Assembly (NCBI RefSeq): GCF_902806265.1
Contig: NZ_CADCVZ010000059.1
Coordinates: 1-64,000, forward strand
Direction: 5' to 3'
DNA length: 64,000 nucleotides
DNA from: an uncultured Sphingomonas sp.
Lineage (GTDB): Bacteria > Pseudomonadota > Alphaproteobacteria > Sphingomonadales > Sphingomonadaceae
Shown: positions 18,624 through 27,408 of the stretch, one piece after another
Layout: the number at the start of each line of letters is the position of its first letter
Numbering within the stretch: position 1 is the stretch's first letter
Notes under the pieces: model-generated
What the model saw: only the letters and a program-made list of their open reading frames with translations
What the model was told of the DNA's origin: nothing
The model's database searches: none
Program-made: the position numbers and the translations under genes

Positions 18624-20327
18624 CTAAGCTTCCGCCTTCTTCGACTTCTTCCCCGCCGGCTTGGCCGGAGCATGGTCCTTGGCCGGTTCGGCAGGCTCCG
18701 CCGTCGCCGGCTCCTCCTCGACCGCGCCCTTGACCGGCTTGGCCGCCCGCGGCTTCTTCGGTGCCGCCTCGGCCTTCGCCTCTGCCGCGGCGCCCGCGGC
18801 CTCCAGCGCCGCGCCCTCGGCAGCCGCCTTCTTGGGCTTGGCGGCCTTGGCCGGCTTCACCTCGGCCGCGGTCTCCGCTGCTTCGGCAGGGGCGCTCTCG
18901 GTCTTGCTCTTGCGCGGCTTGGCGGCCTTGGTCTCGACCGCGGCAGGCGCAGCTTCATGCCCGTGGTCGTGACCGCAGTTCGGGCCGTGCACATGGCCTT
19001 CTTCGCTCTCCAGGTCGGCTTCGATCTCGGCACGGCTCGCCGCGCGGTCCGTGATCTCCGCCTTGCCGAACAGGAAGTCGACGACCTTGTCCTCGTACAA
19101 CGGCGCGCGCAGCTGGGCGGCGGCCATCGGCTCGCGCCCGATGAACTCGACGAACTTCTGCCGGTCGGCCGGCGGATACTGCTGCGCCGCCTGCGCGATC
19201 AGCCGCTGCATTTCCTGTTGGGAGACGTCGACGCCGTTCGCCTGGCCGATGTCCGACAGCAACAGGCCAAGCCGCACGCGGCGCTCGGCGATGCGGCGAT
19301 AGTCGTCGGCTTCCCCGGCGATCTCCGCCTTGGCGGCCTCGGGATCGGCCTCATGGCTCGCTTCATGCTCCAGCTGGCGCATGATGTTCTGGTACTCGGC
19401 CTCGACCATCGATGGCGGCACCTCGAACTGGTGCGTGTCGGCCAGTTGATCTAGCAGGCGCCGCTTCATGTGGGTCCGCGTCAGCCCGTTCAACTCCTGG
19501 CTCTGCTGGTCGCGCAGCAGGCCCTTTAGCTGCTCGAGGTCCTGCAGGCCCAGGCTCTTGGCGAACTCGTCGTCGAGCGACAGCTCGCCCGCGGTGTTCA
19601 CGCCCTTGACCTCGATGTCGAAGGTCGCCGCCTTGCCCTTGAGGTTCTCGGTCGGATAGTCGGCCGGGAACGTCACCTCAATGGTCCGGCTCTCCCCTGC
19701 CTTCGCACCGACCAGCTGGTCCTCGAAGCCCGGGATCAGGCTGCCGGAGCCGAGCTCCACCGCCATGTCGGTCCCCGTGCCGCCTTCGAACGCGACCCCG
19801 TCGACCTTACCGACGAAGTCGATCAGGAGCTGGTCGCCGGTTTCGGCCGCGCGGCCATCTTCCGCCGGGCTCCACTTCTTCTGGCCCGCCGCAAGCTGCT
19901 GCAATTGCTGGTCGACCTGGCTTTCGTCGACTTCCAGCGTCAGCCGCTCGAGTTTCAGCCCGTCGATCTGCGGCGCCGGTACGTCCGGGAGCGTTTCCAG
20001 GCTGACGCTTACTTCGGCGTCCTGCCCTGGCGCATAATCGCCGGCCAGCTCGACCTGCGGCTGCATCGCCGGGCGCAGCTTCTGGTCGGCCAGCAGCTGC
20101 TGCACGCCCTGCTGCACCGCGCTCTCCAGCGCCTGGCCCTGCAGGGACTCGCCATGCATCTTGCGGATGAGGTTCGCAGGCACCTTGCCGGGACGGAAGC
20201 CGGGCATCTTCACCTGCGGGGCAATGCGCTTGACCTCCTGATCCACGCGGGCGTCGATGTCCCGTGCCGGAATGGTCAGCTTGTAAGCCCGCTTCAGGCC
20301 CTGGTTCTCGATCTCGACGGTCTGCAT
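18624..20327 (-). CDS. tig: Trigger factor with a long low-complexity C-terminal tail
   Basis: This is a 567-residue ribosome-associated chaperone and prolyl isomerase. The ribosome-binding region contains KMPGFRPGKVPANLIRKMHG (about residues 40-60) with the GFRxGK signature. The FKBP-like domain follows (GDQLLIDFVGKVDGVAFEGG and SLIPGFEDQLVGAKAGE, about 160-215), then the helical chaperone arms to about residue 435. Family members usually end near 430-450 residues. Here about 123 extra residues follow: a His/Cys cluster (HVHGPNCGHDHGHE) and then an Ala/Lys/Pro/Glu-rich stretch ending KKSKKAEA. The tail is probably disordered; a metal-binding role for the His cluster is inference. Confidence 0.94.
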   Translation of the reverse strand: MQTVEIENQGLKRAYKLTIPARDIDARVDQEVKRIAPQVKMPGFRPGKVPANLIRKMHGESLQGQALESAVQQGVQQLLADQKLRPAMQPQVELAGDYAPGQDAEVSVSLETLPDVPAPQIDGLKLERLTLEVDESQVDQQLQQLAAGQKKWSPAEDGRAAETGDQLLIDFVGKVDGVAFEGGTGTDMAVELGSGSLIPGFEDQLVGAKAGESRTIEVTFPADYPTENLKGKAATFDIEVKGVNTAGELSLDDEFAKSLGLQDLEQLKGLLRDQQSQELNGLTRTHMKRRLLDQLADTHQFEVPPSMVEAEYQNIMRQLEHEASHEADPEAAKAEIAGEADDYRRIAERRVRLGLLLSDIGQANGVDVSQQEMQRLIAQAAQQYPPADRQKFVEFIGREPMAAAQLRAPLYEDKVVDFLFGKAEITDRAASRAEIEADLESEEGHVHGPNCGHDHGHEAAPAAVETKAAKPRKSKTESAPAEAAETAAEVKPAKAAKPKKAAAEGAALEAAGAAAEAKAEAAPKKPRAAKPVKGAVEEEPATAEPAEPAKDHAPAKPAGKKSKKAEA

Positions 20328-20378
20328 TGTTTCTGGTCACTATCCCGTTGCTGGCCTGGGTTCGCCAATCGTCTGAAA

Positions 20379-20463
20379 TGGTGCGCGCGGAGGGACTCGA
20401 ACCCCCACATCTTTCGACAACAGGACCTAAACCTGCCGCGTCTACCAATTCCGCCACGCGCGC
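20379..20463 (-). tRNA. tRNA-Leu (anticodon UAG)
   Basis: This is an 85 nt class II tRNA on the minus strand. The acceptor GCGCGCG pairs with CGCGCGC, the anticodon stem GCAGG/CCTGT holds the loop TTTAGGT (anticodon TAG), a long variable arm TGTCGAAAGATG is present, and the T arm has GGGTTCGAGTCCC. CCA is encoded. It lies upstream of tig on the same strand. Confidence 0.95.
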
Positions 20464-20574
20464 GCGGACCCAAGAGGTGGCGCGCCTATAGCAAGGCTGG
20501 GCTTCGGAGCAAGCCGGGCCGGGCGGAGCAACCGCAGCCCAGGGCAGAGCGTTGATGCGGCAAAGGAGATCCCG

Positions 20575-20775
20575 ATGCAGCAGCTGCCCCCTTTCCCCGA
20601 CGACGCGCCCGGGTTCGAGCCCGCCCAGCCGTCCGAACCCGGACAGCCGAGCCAGCCCGGCCAGCCTACGCCCGCCCCCGCCGAGGAGCCCGGTGCAACC
20701 CCGTCGATTGACGTGCCTTCGCCCGCTTCGCCTGGCAACGATCCCTCGCCCACCCCCATCTCACCGGTCGGCTGA
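20575..20775 (+). CDS. Small proline-rich protein
   Basis: A 66-residue open frame preceded by a strong ribosome binding site (AAGGAG at 20563-20568, 6 nt before the ATG). The product is 30-35% Pro with many Glu, Ser and Gln residues, for example PSEPGQPSQPGQPTPAP, and has no hydrophobic segment or Cys. The second tiny frame overlaps its stop as TGATG. I do not recognise a family. The good ribosome binding site and overlap arrangement argue that it is translated, while the low complexity argues caution. Confidence 0.55.
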   Translation: MQQLPPFPDDAPGFEPAQPSEPGQPSQPGQPTPAPAEEPGATPSIDVPSPASPGNDPSPTPISPVG

Positions 20776-20864
20776 TGGCGACTTGCCCGCCCGAGCCGGA
20801 GATCCCGCCGGTGGAGCCCGGCGAGCCCGAGCCGCCGCCCGGTCCCGATCCGGTCGTTCGCTAA
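20775..20864 (+). CDS. Very small proline/glutamate-rich protein, coupled to the preceding gene
   Basis: A 29-residue frame (MATCPPEPEIPPVEPGEPEP and so on to DPVVR) that starts on the A of the upstream TGA, giving TGATG. This is a typical translational-coupling junction. It is about 40% Pro, with Glu and one Cys, so it resembles its partner in composition. It ends 4 bp inside the convergent PAP2 gene. No family is recognised. Confidence 0.4.
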   Translation: MATCPPEPEIPPVEPGEPEPPPGPDPVVR

Positions 20865-21448
20865 ACCCGCTCGGCCCTGCGGATCAGACGGTCGATCGCG
20901 ATTTCTGCGACCAAGGCGATCGCTGCACCCGCGGCGACGTCCGTGACATAATGTTTGGAGCGGAGGACCTGTACGATCGACGCCGCTCCGGCCAGGCCGA
21001 GCCACCCATGGTGACTGCCCGGATAGTGGCGGCCGAGCGCCCGTGCCACCGCCACGGCACCCGCAGTGTGCCCGGACGGAAAGCTGCTGAAGTCCGACTC
21101 GCGCCGCTCGCCCGGGGCGAACTGATACTCACCGCGGCGCGCGGCCGCATCCGGGCGGGTACGGACAACCAGTTGCTTGACCACGCCGCGTAGCGCAGTC
21201 GCCAGCAAGTGCGCAGCCAGCATCCGCGTTCCCGCCCGCACCGTCCGCACATCTCGCATCACCAGCCCGGTGCCGATCACCGCAGCCGCCGCGGCATACA
21301 GCGGCTCTTGGTCGCTCAGGTCGCTGGCATCGCCCACCAGCTGTACCAGCCCGCGTTCGGCATAAGGCACAAGCACGGTCGCAACAGCCGCATCCACCTC
21401 CTCAATCGGGGTCGACGCAACCACCTCCGGCAGTTCCAGCTTGGTCAT
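20861..21448 (-). CDS. PAP2 superfamily phosphatase
   Basis: This is a 195-residue protein starting at the ATG at 21448 (MTKLELPEVV); the longer frame runs through the upstream lipoprotein gene. The three phosphatase motifs are present: KQLVVRTRP (residues 91-99), FPSGHTAG (123-130) and RSKHYVTD (163-170, nucleophile region His). Hydrophobic segments near 50-65, 78-92 and 170-185 suggest membrane attachment. Such enzymes dephosphorylate lipid phosphates such as undecaprenyl pyrophosphate or phosphatidic acid. It ends a same-strand run with two lipoproteins and an M48 peptidase (38 bp after the first lipoprotein gene). Confidence 0.85.
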   Translation of the reverse strand: MTKLELPEVVASTPIEEVDAAVATVLVPYAERGLVQLVGDASDLSDQEPLYAAAAAVIGTGLVMRDVRTVRAGTRMLAAHLLATALRGVVKQLVVRTRPDAAARRGEYQFAPGERRESDFSSFPSGHTAGAVAVARALGRHYPGSHHGWLGLAGAASIVQVLRSKHYVTDVAAGAAIALVAEIAIDRLIRRAERV

Positions 21449-21486
21449 GCCCCGAAAACCCGGCCCACGCCCAACAAGTTCCTGAT

Positions 21487-22122
21487 TCAACGGCGCAACT
21501 GGGCCGAAGCGACCATCGCCTCGAAGTCGGGCAGCGCCGATGGATAATAGTGCGAGCGCGCCGCATCGAACAGCATCATGTACAGCCGGCCGTTGATGAC
21601 CGCACCGACCGCCCGGCCCTTGCGCCACAGCTCGTCGCCGTCGAGGTGCTCGAAATCATACTGGAAACCGGCATACCCCATGAAGGGGCGCGGAACGAGG
21701 GCCAGCGTTCGCCAGTCGACGGTCCCGCCCTCGACCCGGTAGAGCGTCTCCAGGAGGGAAGCCACCTCGGGGGCGGTCATGTTGGAGCGGAACTTGGGCA
21801 CCTGTCGGTCGGCCCGGCGCTCCTGGCGGATGATCCGCCGGTCGTCCGGCAGGCCGGACACGAAGGTCACGCCATCGAGGTACGGACCGTTCAGCGTCCA
21901 GTCTTCGACATAGCGGATGTCGGTGAAGCCGTTGCGCCTGGTGCGGTTCCACTCGCGCGGCGCGACCACCGCCATGGCGCCGTTGCCGACCCTGATCACC
22001 TTGGCCGGACGGACAAGTTGGTAGACGCCAAACCCGCCAACGCCGCCGAGCCCGCTGCTGCAGGCCGACAAGCCGAGCGTGACGCCGGCAGCTGCGGCAA
22101 GGAGAAGACGGTTCGACCTCAA
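21487..22122 (-). CDS. Predicted outer-membrane lipoprotein, hypothetical
   Basis: This is a 211-residue protein that most likely starts at the TTG at 22122. An AGGAGG (22129-22134) sits 6 nt upstream, and the product begins MRSNRLLLAAAAGVTLGLSAC, a lipoprotein signal with Cys21 as the lipidated residue. The mature part has conserved-looking segments AMAVVAPREWNRT, DIRYVEDWTLNGPYLDGVTF and GAVINGRLYMMLFDAARSHYYP, but no domain I can name. It lies 14 bp downstream of the M48 peptidase gene, so the two probably share a transcript and may act together in the envelope. Confidence 0.7.
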   Translation of the reverse strand: MRSNRLLLAAAAGVTLGLSACSSGLGGVGGFGVYQLVRPAKVIRVGNGAMAVVAPREWNRTRRNGFTDIRYVEDWTLNGPYLDGVTFVSGLPDDRRIIRQERRADRQVPKFRSNMTAPEVASLLETLYRVEGGTVDWRTLALVPRPFMGYAGFQYDFEHLDGDELWRKGRAVGAVINGRLYMMLFDAARSHYYPSALPDFEAMVASAQLRR

Positions 22123-22136
22123 AGCAATCCTCCTGC

Positions 22137-23357
22137 TCAACTGACCAGCATCTGCCGAACGAACGGCGCGTCCGGCGCGTTGGGCGCCATCGTGAGGTAG
22201 CGCTGCAGCGCGGTACGGCCCTCGGCTTGGCGCCCGGCCTTCATCAGGTAGATGCCATGCCAGCGCCAGGCATCGGCGGGAGCATCGGGATAGGCAATCG
22301 CGGCCGTATAGCTCTGCGCCGCGCGCTGGTGATATTGCGGGCTGTTGCGGAGCCGCAGCGACTCGCCCTGGTAGAAGCGCAGCTGCCCGTTCCAGCCGTC
22401 CCTGGCCAAGGTCTCGATCACGAATTGGGTCGAGCCCGCGTCGTTCAGCTTGACCTGGTCGTCCAGCAAGGTCGGGCGGATGTCGCCGATCGCTGCCAGG
22501 TAGCGCTCGCGCCCACGGTCGTAGGTCCGCCCCGGCACGGTCAGCTCGGTCGCCGATACCCTGAGGTCGTTCATCCGGGTGCGCGGCGCCGGGTGGGTCG
22601 AGAAGATGGAATAGCCGCGGTCGGGCCGCTTGCGGCGCACTCGCGCACTGAGCTCGCTTTCGCCGATCAGCTGCTCCCACGTCTCCGACATCGACAGGGG
22701 CGCATAACCGGCCTGGCTGATGAGCTTCAGCCCCAAGGCATCCGATTCCGCCTCCAGGTCACGGCTGTAGCGCAGAATGGACAGGATGGTCCCGAGCTGC
22801 GCCAGCTGCGTCAGGTCCCCGGTATTGTAGCCGGCCGCCCCGCCCGCGATCCCGCCGAGCATCGCCGCGAAGCTCAGTATGTCGGTCTTGCCGCGGATGC
22901 TGCGGTATTGGCGGATCTGGTGCTTCAGCAGGAAGTGCGAGCCTTCGTGCGCGATCACGCCCGCAAGCTGCGCTTCGTCGCGCATCCGTAGCAGCAGGCC
23001 CGTGAAGATCACGGTGAAGCCGGTCGGGAACATGACCGCGTTGAAGTCCGGAATGCGGGCGAGATAGATCCGCATGTCGCGCGCCGCCGGACCGCCGACC
23101 TTGCCGATCAGCTGCTGGAGGTAGCGGTTGAGCTTGTCGTCCTTGACCAGGATGTTGGAGCCGGCAACCTCCTCCTCGACCCGCTGCATCTGCGCCCATA
23201 GGCCCAGCTCGTCACGGTCGGTCGGACGATAGCCGGGCCCGATCAACGGGTTCAGCGAAGCCGGCGGGATCCGGGCCTCGGCCATGCCGGTCGCCAGCGC
23301 CGCGGTCGCGGCACCGCCCCCGGCGAGCAGGGCGCGGCGGGAAAGCTCGGCGCTCAT
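22137..23357 (-). CDS. M48 family metallopeptidase with TPR-like C-terminus
   Basis: This is a 406-residue secreted peptidase. The start is the ATG at 23357, overlapping the upstream lipoprotein gene by 4 bp (ATGA). The N-terminus MSAELSRRALLAGGGAATAA has a twin-arginine-like signal. The zinc motif is HEGSH (residues 137-141), and the third ligand region is the EAESDALGLKLI helix near 200. The C-terminal 100 residues look like two to three TPR helices (FYQGESLRLRNSPQYHQRAAQSY and after). The layout matches BepA/YfgC- and LoiP-type periplasmic proteases that survey outer-membrane protein assembly. Flanking lipoproteins support an envelope role. Confidence 0.88.
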   Translation of the reverse strand: MSAELSRRALLAGGGAATAALATGMAEARIPPASLNPLIGPGYRPTDRDELGLWAQMQRVEEEVAGSNILVKDDKLNRYLQQLIGKVGGPAARDMRIYLARIPDFNAVMFPTGFTVIFTGLLLRMRDEAQLAGVIAHEGSHFLLKHQIRQYRSIRGKTDILSFAAMLGGIAGGAAGYNTGDLTQLAQLGTILSILRYSRDLEAESDALGLKLISQAGYAPLSMSETWEQLIGESELSARVRRKRPDRGYSIFSTHPAPRTRMNDLRVSATELTVPGRTYDRGRERYLAAIGDIRPTLLDDQVKLNDAGSTQFVIETLARDGWNGQLRFYQGESLRLRNSPQYHQRAAQSYTAAIAYPDAPADAWRWHGIYLMKAGRQAEGRTALQRYLTMAPNAPDAPFVRQMLVS

Positions 23358-24160
23358 TGTGCGGCTCCTTGCGAGCGTTGCGCCCGCTGCTGTCGCTGCT
23401 GCCGGCGGATGTCCTTGCCCGGCTTCATCCGGCCGAGTAGCCGGTCGACCATCTGCGCGGCGCCTTCCTTGCTGCGGATGTCGCCGAACTTGATGCCGGC
23501 CACCTGGCTGCCGGCCTGGACCACGTTGAACCACACCACGTCGCCGGTGCGCAGGTCGACCAGGCTGGCATAGGCGAACTGCCCTGCCCCGCCGATGTTG
23601 GGAGCGCAAAAGCCGATAAAGCAGCCGGCGATCCCCAGCACCTGCAGCGCGACCCGGCCGGTGCTGGCGAAGCTGTCCTCCGCATGCATGAACAGCGCGT
23701 AGTCGTACCCCGTCCGCTGGCCGAAGCGCACCGCCTCCTGCCCCAGCGTATATTCGAGGCCCCGGCGGCGCTTGGTCGGCAGGGTCACCCCCAAATATTT
23801 GTGCAAGGCGACCGACTGGCTGACGGCGGCGTTGAGCCGCTCCACGTCCGCGACCTGCTCGGCGGTCACGCCGGAGATTGCGTCACGGCGCTCCATGATC
23901 AGCGTCTTGCCGCCCCGCCCGGCCTGCTGCTCACGCAGCGCCGTGATGACGTGGCCCCGCGCCTGCTCGGTCCAGTCGGCCCGCGGCTCGGACAGGCCGC
24001 CCGTGGTAACCGAACTCACCTGCACGTCCGGCCGCAGCACCAACAGCTTGTAGTCGCCCTGCGGCGGCGAGAACTGCAGGTCGGCGAACTGCCGCGTCTG
24101 CACGCAACCGGTCGTCGCGACCGAAGCGGCCACGGCCGCGAGCAATAGTGGACGACGCAT
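23354..24160 (-). CDS. Predicted lipoprotein, hypothetical
   Basis: This is a 268-residue protein starting at the ATG at 24160, with GGGAGAAG upstream. The N-terminus MRRPLLLAAVAASVATTGC is a lipoprotein signal with Cys19. Two Cys-rich segments near GIAGCFIGFCAPN and a basic, Gln/Arg-rich C-terminus (RRQQRQQRAQRSQ) stand out. The middle part LVDLRTGDVVWFNVV is typical of surface lipoproteins with a beta-sheet propeller-like element, but I cannot assign a family. It overlaps the M48 gene by 4 bp, so both are probably translated from one mRNA. Confidence 0.72.
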   Translation of the reverse strand: MRRPLLLAAVAASVATTGCVQTRQFADLQFSPPQGDYKLLVLRPDVQVSSVTTGGLSEPRADWTEQARGHVITALREQQAGRGGKTLIMERRDAISGVTAEQVADVERLNAAVSQSVALHKYLGVTLPTKRRRGLEYTLGQEAVRFGQRTGYDYALFMHAEDSFASTGRVALQVLGIAGCFIGFCAPNIGGAGQFAYASLVDLRTGDVVWFNVVQAGSQVAGIKFGDIRSKEGAAQMVDRLLGRMKPGKDIRRQQRQQRAQRSQGAAQ

Positions 24161-24276
24161 GCACTTCTCCCGCTTGCGCCAGCTTTCCCGAGCCGAAAAG
24201 CCGTTCACTTCAATCATTTAACCAAGTAGTTGAGCTATTCTGGAGAAGCTTTCTACAAGATGAACGAAGCGCGCAT

Positions 24277-25905
24277 CTACTTTGGGCAACGCACTCCCGC
24301 GGCGGCGTTCAGGCAGCGCCCATCGATTGAAGCGGCAGGCACTGGCACGCCGATCAGCGCCCCTAGGGTTGGCAGAATGTCGACCGTCCCGACCGCCTCA
24401 CTCCGGGCACTGCCGGAAACGCCCTTGCGCCAAATCACGATCGGCACCCGGCGGTCGTAATCCCACGGGCTGCCGTGGGTCGCGACATAGCCCTTCGTGG
24501 GGGCAGCGATCGGGCTCACCCATTGCTTCAACACCACGACCAGGTCGCCCGAGCGGGCCGGATCGAACGAGGCGCGGACCCGCTCCATCACGCTCCACTT
24601 GTCGGGCGAACCGCTGGGCATCGCCAGCTTGCGCAGCTCGTCTGCGGTGTAGGCGCCATGGACCTGCGGGTGAGCGCGGTAGCGTTCGACCGCGGCTCGC
24701 AGCACCCGCGCGCGGATGGCCGTCGACAAGGTGCGGTCGATCCATATGTCGCCGCCGATGCCTTCGCCGCGCAGCACGCTCTCCGTTCGCCCGAATTGCG
24801 GCGCCAGCAGCTTGCCCACCTGCTCCGCCGCCAGTGCCGGCTCCGCCCGTCGCGCCTGCGCTACGCCTCCGTCCCGCAGCCGTTCCGGCAGGTCCATCAC
24901 CCCATGGTCCGACGACAGCACCACGGCATAGTTTACGCCCGTCGCATCGAGCCGCCGTAGAAAGTCGCCCAGCGACCGGTCGAGCGCCAGCATCTGCAGG
25001 CACATCTCGGTTCCGCCGCTGCCGAAGCTGTGCCCGACATAGTCGGTGGCGGACAGGCCGAGCGACAGCACGTCGGTCGCCGGCCCGCGCCCGAGTTGCA
25101 ACTCTCCCACTAGGCCTGCGCCCGCCGCGAGCACCGCGCCATCGAACTCGGGATGCGCCCGCGCCCCGCGCGCATCGCCTGCCACCCGGTCGAGCCGCCC
25201 CGTCCCGACGGTCAGCCCCGGCGCGACCGTATAGGCCCGCGCACGCGCCTGGCATTGCGGCGGCAGCTCCAGCGGCCCACGCGGCGCGGCCAGGCTCGCG
25301 GCGTACACCTGGTTCAGTGCCGAGATGGTCCGCGGAGTCGCCGCGCCCGTCAGGTCGGTCGCCCAGCTCTTGCCGTCCCAATACCAGCGCCCGTCCGCGC
25401 TCCGCCCGCTCATCATCACCGCCGCCCGGTCCTTGCCCGCCACCGTTACGTTGCGGCTCCGCGGGCTGATCGCCTTTAGCCGGTCGCCCAAGGTGGTGAC
25501 CCGCAGGTGCGCAGGGCTCACCTTGTACTTGCCCGACGTGGTGCCGGGGACCGTCTCGTCCTCCGCGCAGTAGATGGTCTTGTCCGCCCGCGCCGCGCCC
25601 TGGTCGGTCCAATTGTTGGCGATGATCCCTGTTGCGGCTGGATGGCGGCCGGTCAGCAGCGTCGAATGGCCCGGGCAGGTCTCGCTCGCCGCATGGCTTT
25701 GGTAGCCGTTGACGAACAGCGTCCCCTCGTTAGCCAGCCGCGCCAGCCCGCCGGTGAACAGCGGCCGGTATTGCTCCCACAGGTCGGACGACAGCTGGTC
25801 GACCGAAATGGCGACGATCAGCTTGGGCGCGGCAGTCTGGGCGGCGGCGGGAGTGGCGAAGAGGGCGGCCGCGACAAGGAGCAATTTAGGCATGATCGGC
25901 CGCAT
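24277..25905 (-). CDS. PhoK-like alkaline phosphatase
   Basis: This is a 542-residue secreted enzyme of the alkaline phosphatase superfamily, with a signal peptide ending near TPAAAQ (residue 23). The first metal Asp lies in KLIVAISVDQLSSDLW (Asp36). The nucleophile is a Thr in ASETCPGHSTLLTG (Thr76), as in Sphingomonas PhoK and PafA-type phosphatases, not the Ser of E. coli PhoA. Further metal ligands are in SATDYVGHSFG and LSSDHGVMDLPE; HGSPWDYDRRVPIVIW closes the active site. It would release phosphate from organic esters in the periplasm or medium. It is 28 bp downstream of gatB, but a functional link is not expected. Confidence 0.9.
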   Translation of the reverse strand: MRPIMPKLLLVAAALFATPAAAQTAAPKLIVAISVDQLSSDLWEQYRPLFTGGLARLANEGTLFVNGYQSHAASETCPGHSTLLTGRHPAATGIIANNWTDQGAARADKTIYCAEDETVPGTTSGKYKVSPAHLRVTTLGDRLKAISPRSRNVTVAGKDRAAVMMSGRSADGRWYWDGKSWATDLTGAATPRTISALNQVYAASLAAPRGPLELPPQCQARARAYTVAPGLTVGTGRLDRVAGDARGARAHPEFDGAVLAAGAGLVGELQLGRGPATDVLSLGLSATDYVGHSFGSGGTEMCLQMLALDRSLGDFLRRLDATGVNYAVVLSSDHGVMDLPERLRDGGVAQARRAEPALAAEQVGKLLAPQFGRTESVLRGEGIGGDIWIDRTLSTAIRARVLRAAVERYRAHPQVHGAYTADELRKLAMPSGSPDKWSVMERVRASFDPARSGDLVVVLKQWVSPIAAPTKGYVATHGSPWDYDRRVPIVIWRKGVSGSARSEAVGTVDILPTLGALIGVPVPAASIDGRCLNAAAGVRCPK

Positions 25906-25932
25906 AGCAGCGGCCCGGTTGCATCGCTATGA

Positions 25933-27408
25933 CTAGCCCAACTTCGCCCGCAGCCGTTCATTCACCACCTGCGGATTGGCCTTGCCTGCCATCGCCTTCA
26001 TCGTCTGCCCGACAAAGAAGCCGAACAGCTGCTGCTTGCCCGCGCGGTACTGCTCGACCTTGTCCGCGTTCGCACCCAGGATCCGCTCGATCTCCGCATC
26101 GATGGCGCCGGTATCGCTGGTCTGCCTGAGCCCCTCGCCCTCGACGATCGCGCCCGCCGGATCGCCGCTCTCCAGCATCTTCTCGAACACCGTCTTCGCG
26201 ATCGACCCGCTGATGGTGCCGTCGGCTACCAGCTTCAGCAGCTCGGCCGCATGCGCCGGCGAGACCGGGCACTCGGCGATGCTCACGCCCAGCCGGTTCA
26301 GCGCGCCGAACAGCTCCGCCACCACCCAGTTCGCCGCCTGCTTGGGGTCGACGCCGTGGCTCAGCAGGACATCGAACCAGCTCGCCGTCTCGACCTCGGC
26401 GGTGAGCACCGAAGCGTTGTAGGCGGACATGCCCATCAGCTCGAACCGCTTCCGCTTGGCGTCGGGCAGCTCAGGCAGGCTCGCTCGGCAGTCCGCCAGG
26501 AACGCGTCGTCTAGCTCCAGCGGCAGCAGGTCCGGATCGGGGAAGTAGCGATAGTCGTGCGCATCCTCCTTAGACCGCAACGACCGCGTCTCCTGCCGGC
26601 CCGGATCGTACAGCCGCGTTTCCTGCAAAACCGCGCCGCCCTCCTCCAGCACCTCGATCTGCCGCCGCGCTTCATGCTCGATCACCGCCTGCACGAAGCG
26701 GACCGAGTTGACGTTCTTGGTCTCGGTCCGGGTTCCGAACGGATCACCCGGCCGCCGCACCGACACATTGACGTCGGCGCGCATGGAGCCTTCCTCCATG
26801 TTCCCGTCGCACGAGCCGACGTAGCGCAGGATCGCACGCAACTTCCTGAGGTAAGCCCCTGCTTCGGCGGGCGAACGCATGTCCGGCTTGGACACGATCT
26901 CCATCAGCGCCACGCCGCAGCGGTTAAGGTCGACGTAGCTCATCGTTGGGTGCTGGTCGTGCATCAGCTTGCCCGCATCCTGCTCGACATGGATGCGCTC
27001 GATGCCGATCGCCTTGGCGCTGCCCTCGTCCTTCTCGTCGGTGAGGACGTGCACCGTCCCCTCGCCCACCAGCGGATGGTATAGCTGGCTGATCTGATAA
27101 CCCTGCGGCAGGTCCGCGTAGAAATAGTTCTTCCGGTCGAATCGCGACCAGCGGTTGATGGTGGCCGCCAGCGCCATCCCCGTCCGCACCGCCTGCCGGA
27201 TGCACTCGCGGTTCGGTACTGGCAGCATCCCCGGCATCGCCGCGTCGACCAGGCTCACCTGCGTGTTCGGCTCCGCCCCGAAAGCCGTCGCGGCCCTAGA
27301 GAACAGCTTGGCGTTGGAGGTCACCTGCGCATGGACCTCAAGGCCGATCACGACCTCCCACTCGCCGGTTTCGCCGCGGATGCGATAGGGCGCGGTTGCG
27401 TCAGCCAT
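25933..27408 (-). CDS. gatB: Asp-tRNA(Asn)/Glu-tRNA(Gln) amidotransferase subunit B
   Basis: This is a 491-residue subunit carrying the kinase and tRNA-binding functions of GatCAB. The start ATG at 27408 overlaps the gatA stop as TAATG. The signatures are [18 protein letters not shown] near residue 20, [23 protein letters not shown] near 80-100, [13 protein letters not shown] near 205 and the C-terminal YqeY-like domain (residues 350-491, for example [14 protein letters not shown]). It converts mischarged Glu-tRNA-Gln (and often Asp-tRNA-Asn) to the amide form. A tRNA-Gln gene lies at 131-205. Confidence 0.96.
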   Translation of the reverse strand: MADATAPYRIRGETGEWEVVIGLEVHAQVTSNAKLFSRAATAFGAEPNTQVSLVDAAMPGMLPVPNRECIRQAVRTGMALAATINRWSRFDRKNYFYADLPQGYQISQLYHPLVGEGTVHVLTDEKDEGSAKAIGIERIHVEQDAGKLMHDQHPTMSYVDLNRCGVALMEIVSKPDMRSPAEAGAYLRKLRAILRYVGSCDGNMEEGSMRADVNVSVRRPGDPFGTRTETKNVNSVRFVQAVIEHEARRQIEVLEEGGAVLQETRLYDPGRQETRSLRSKEDAHDYRYFPDPDLLPLELDDAFLADCRASLPELPDAKRKRFELMGMSAYNASVLTAEVETASWFDVLLSHGVDPKQAANWVVAELFGALNRLGVSIAECPVSPAHAAELLKLVADGTISGSIAKTVFEKMLESGDPAGAIVEGEGLRQTSDTGAIDAEIERILGANADKVEQYRAGKQQLFGFFVGQTMKAMAGKANPQVVNERLRAKLG

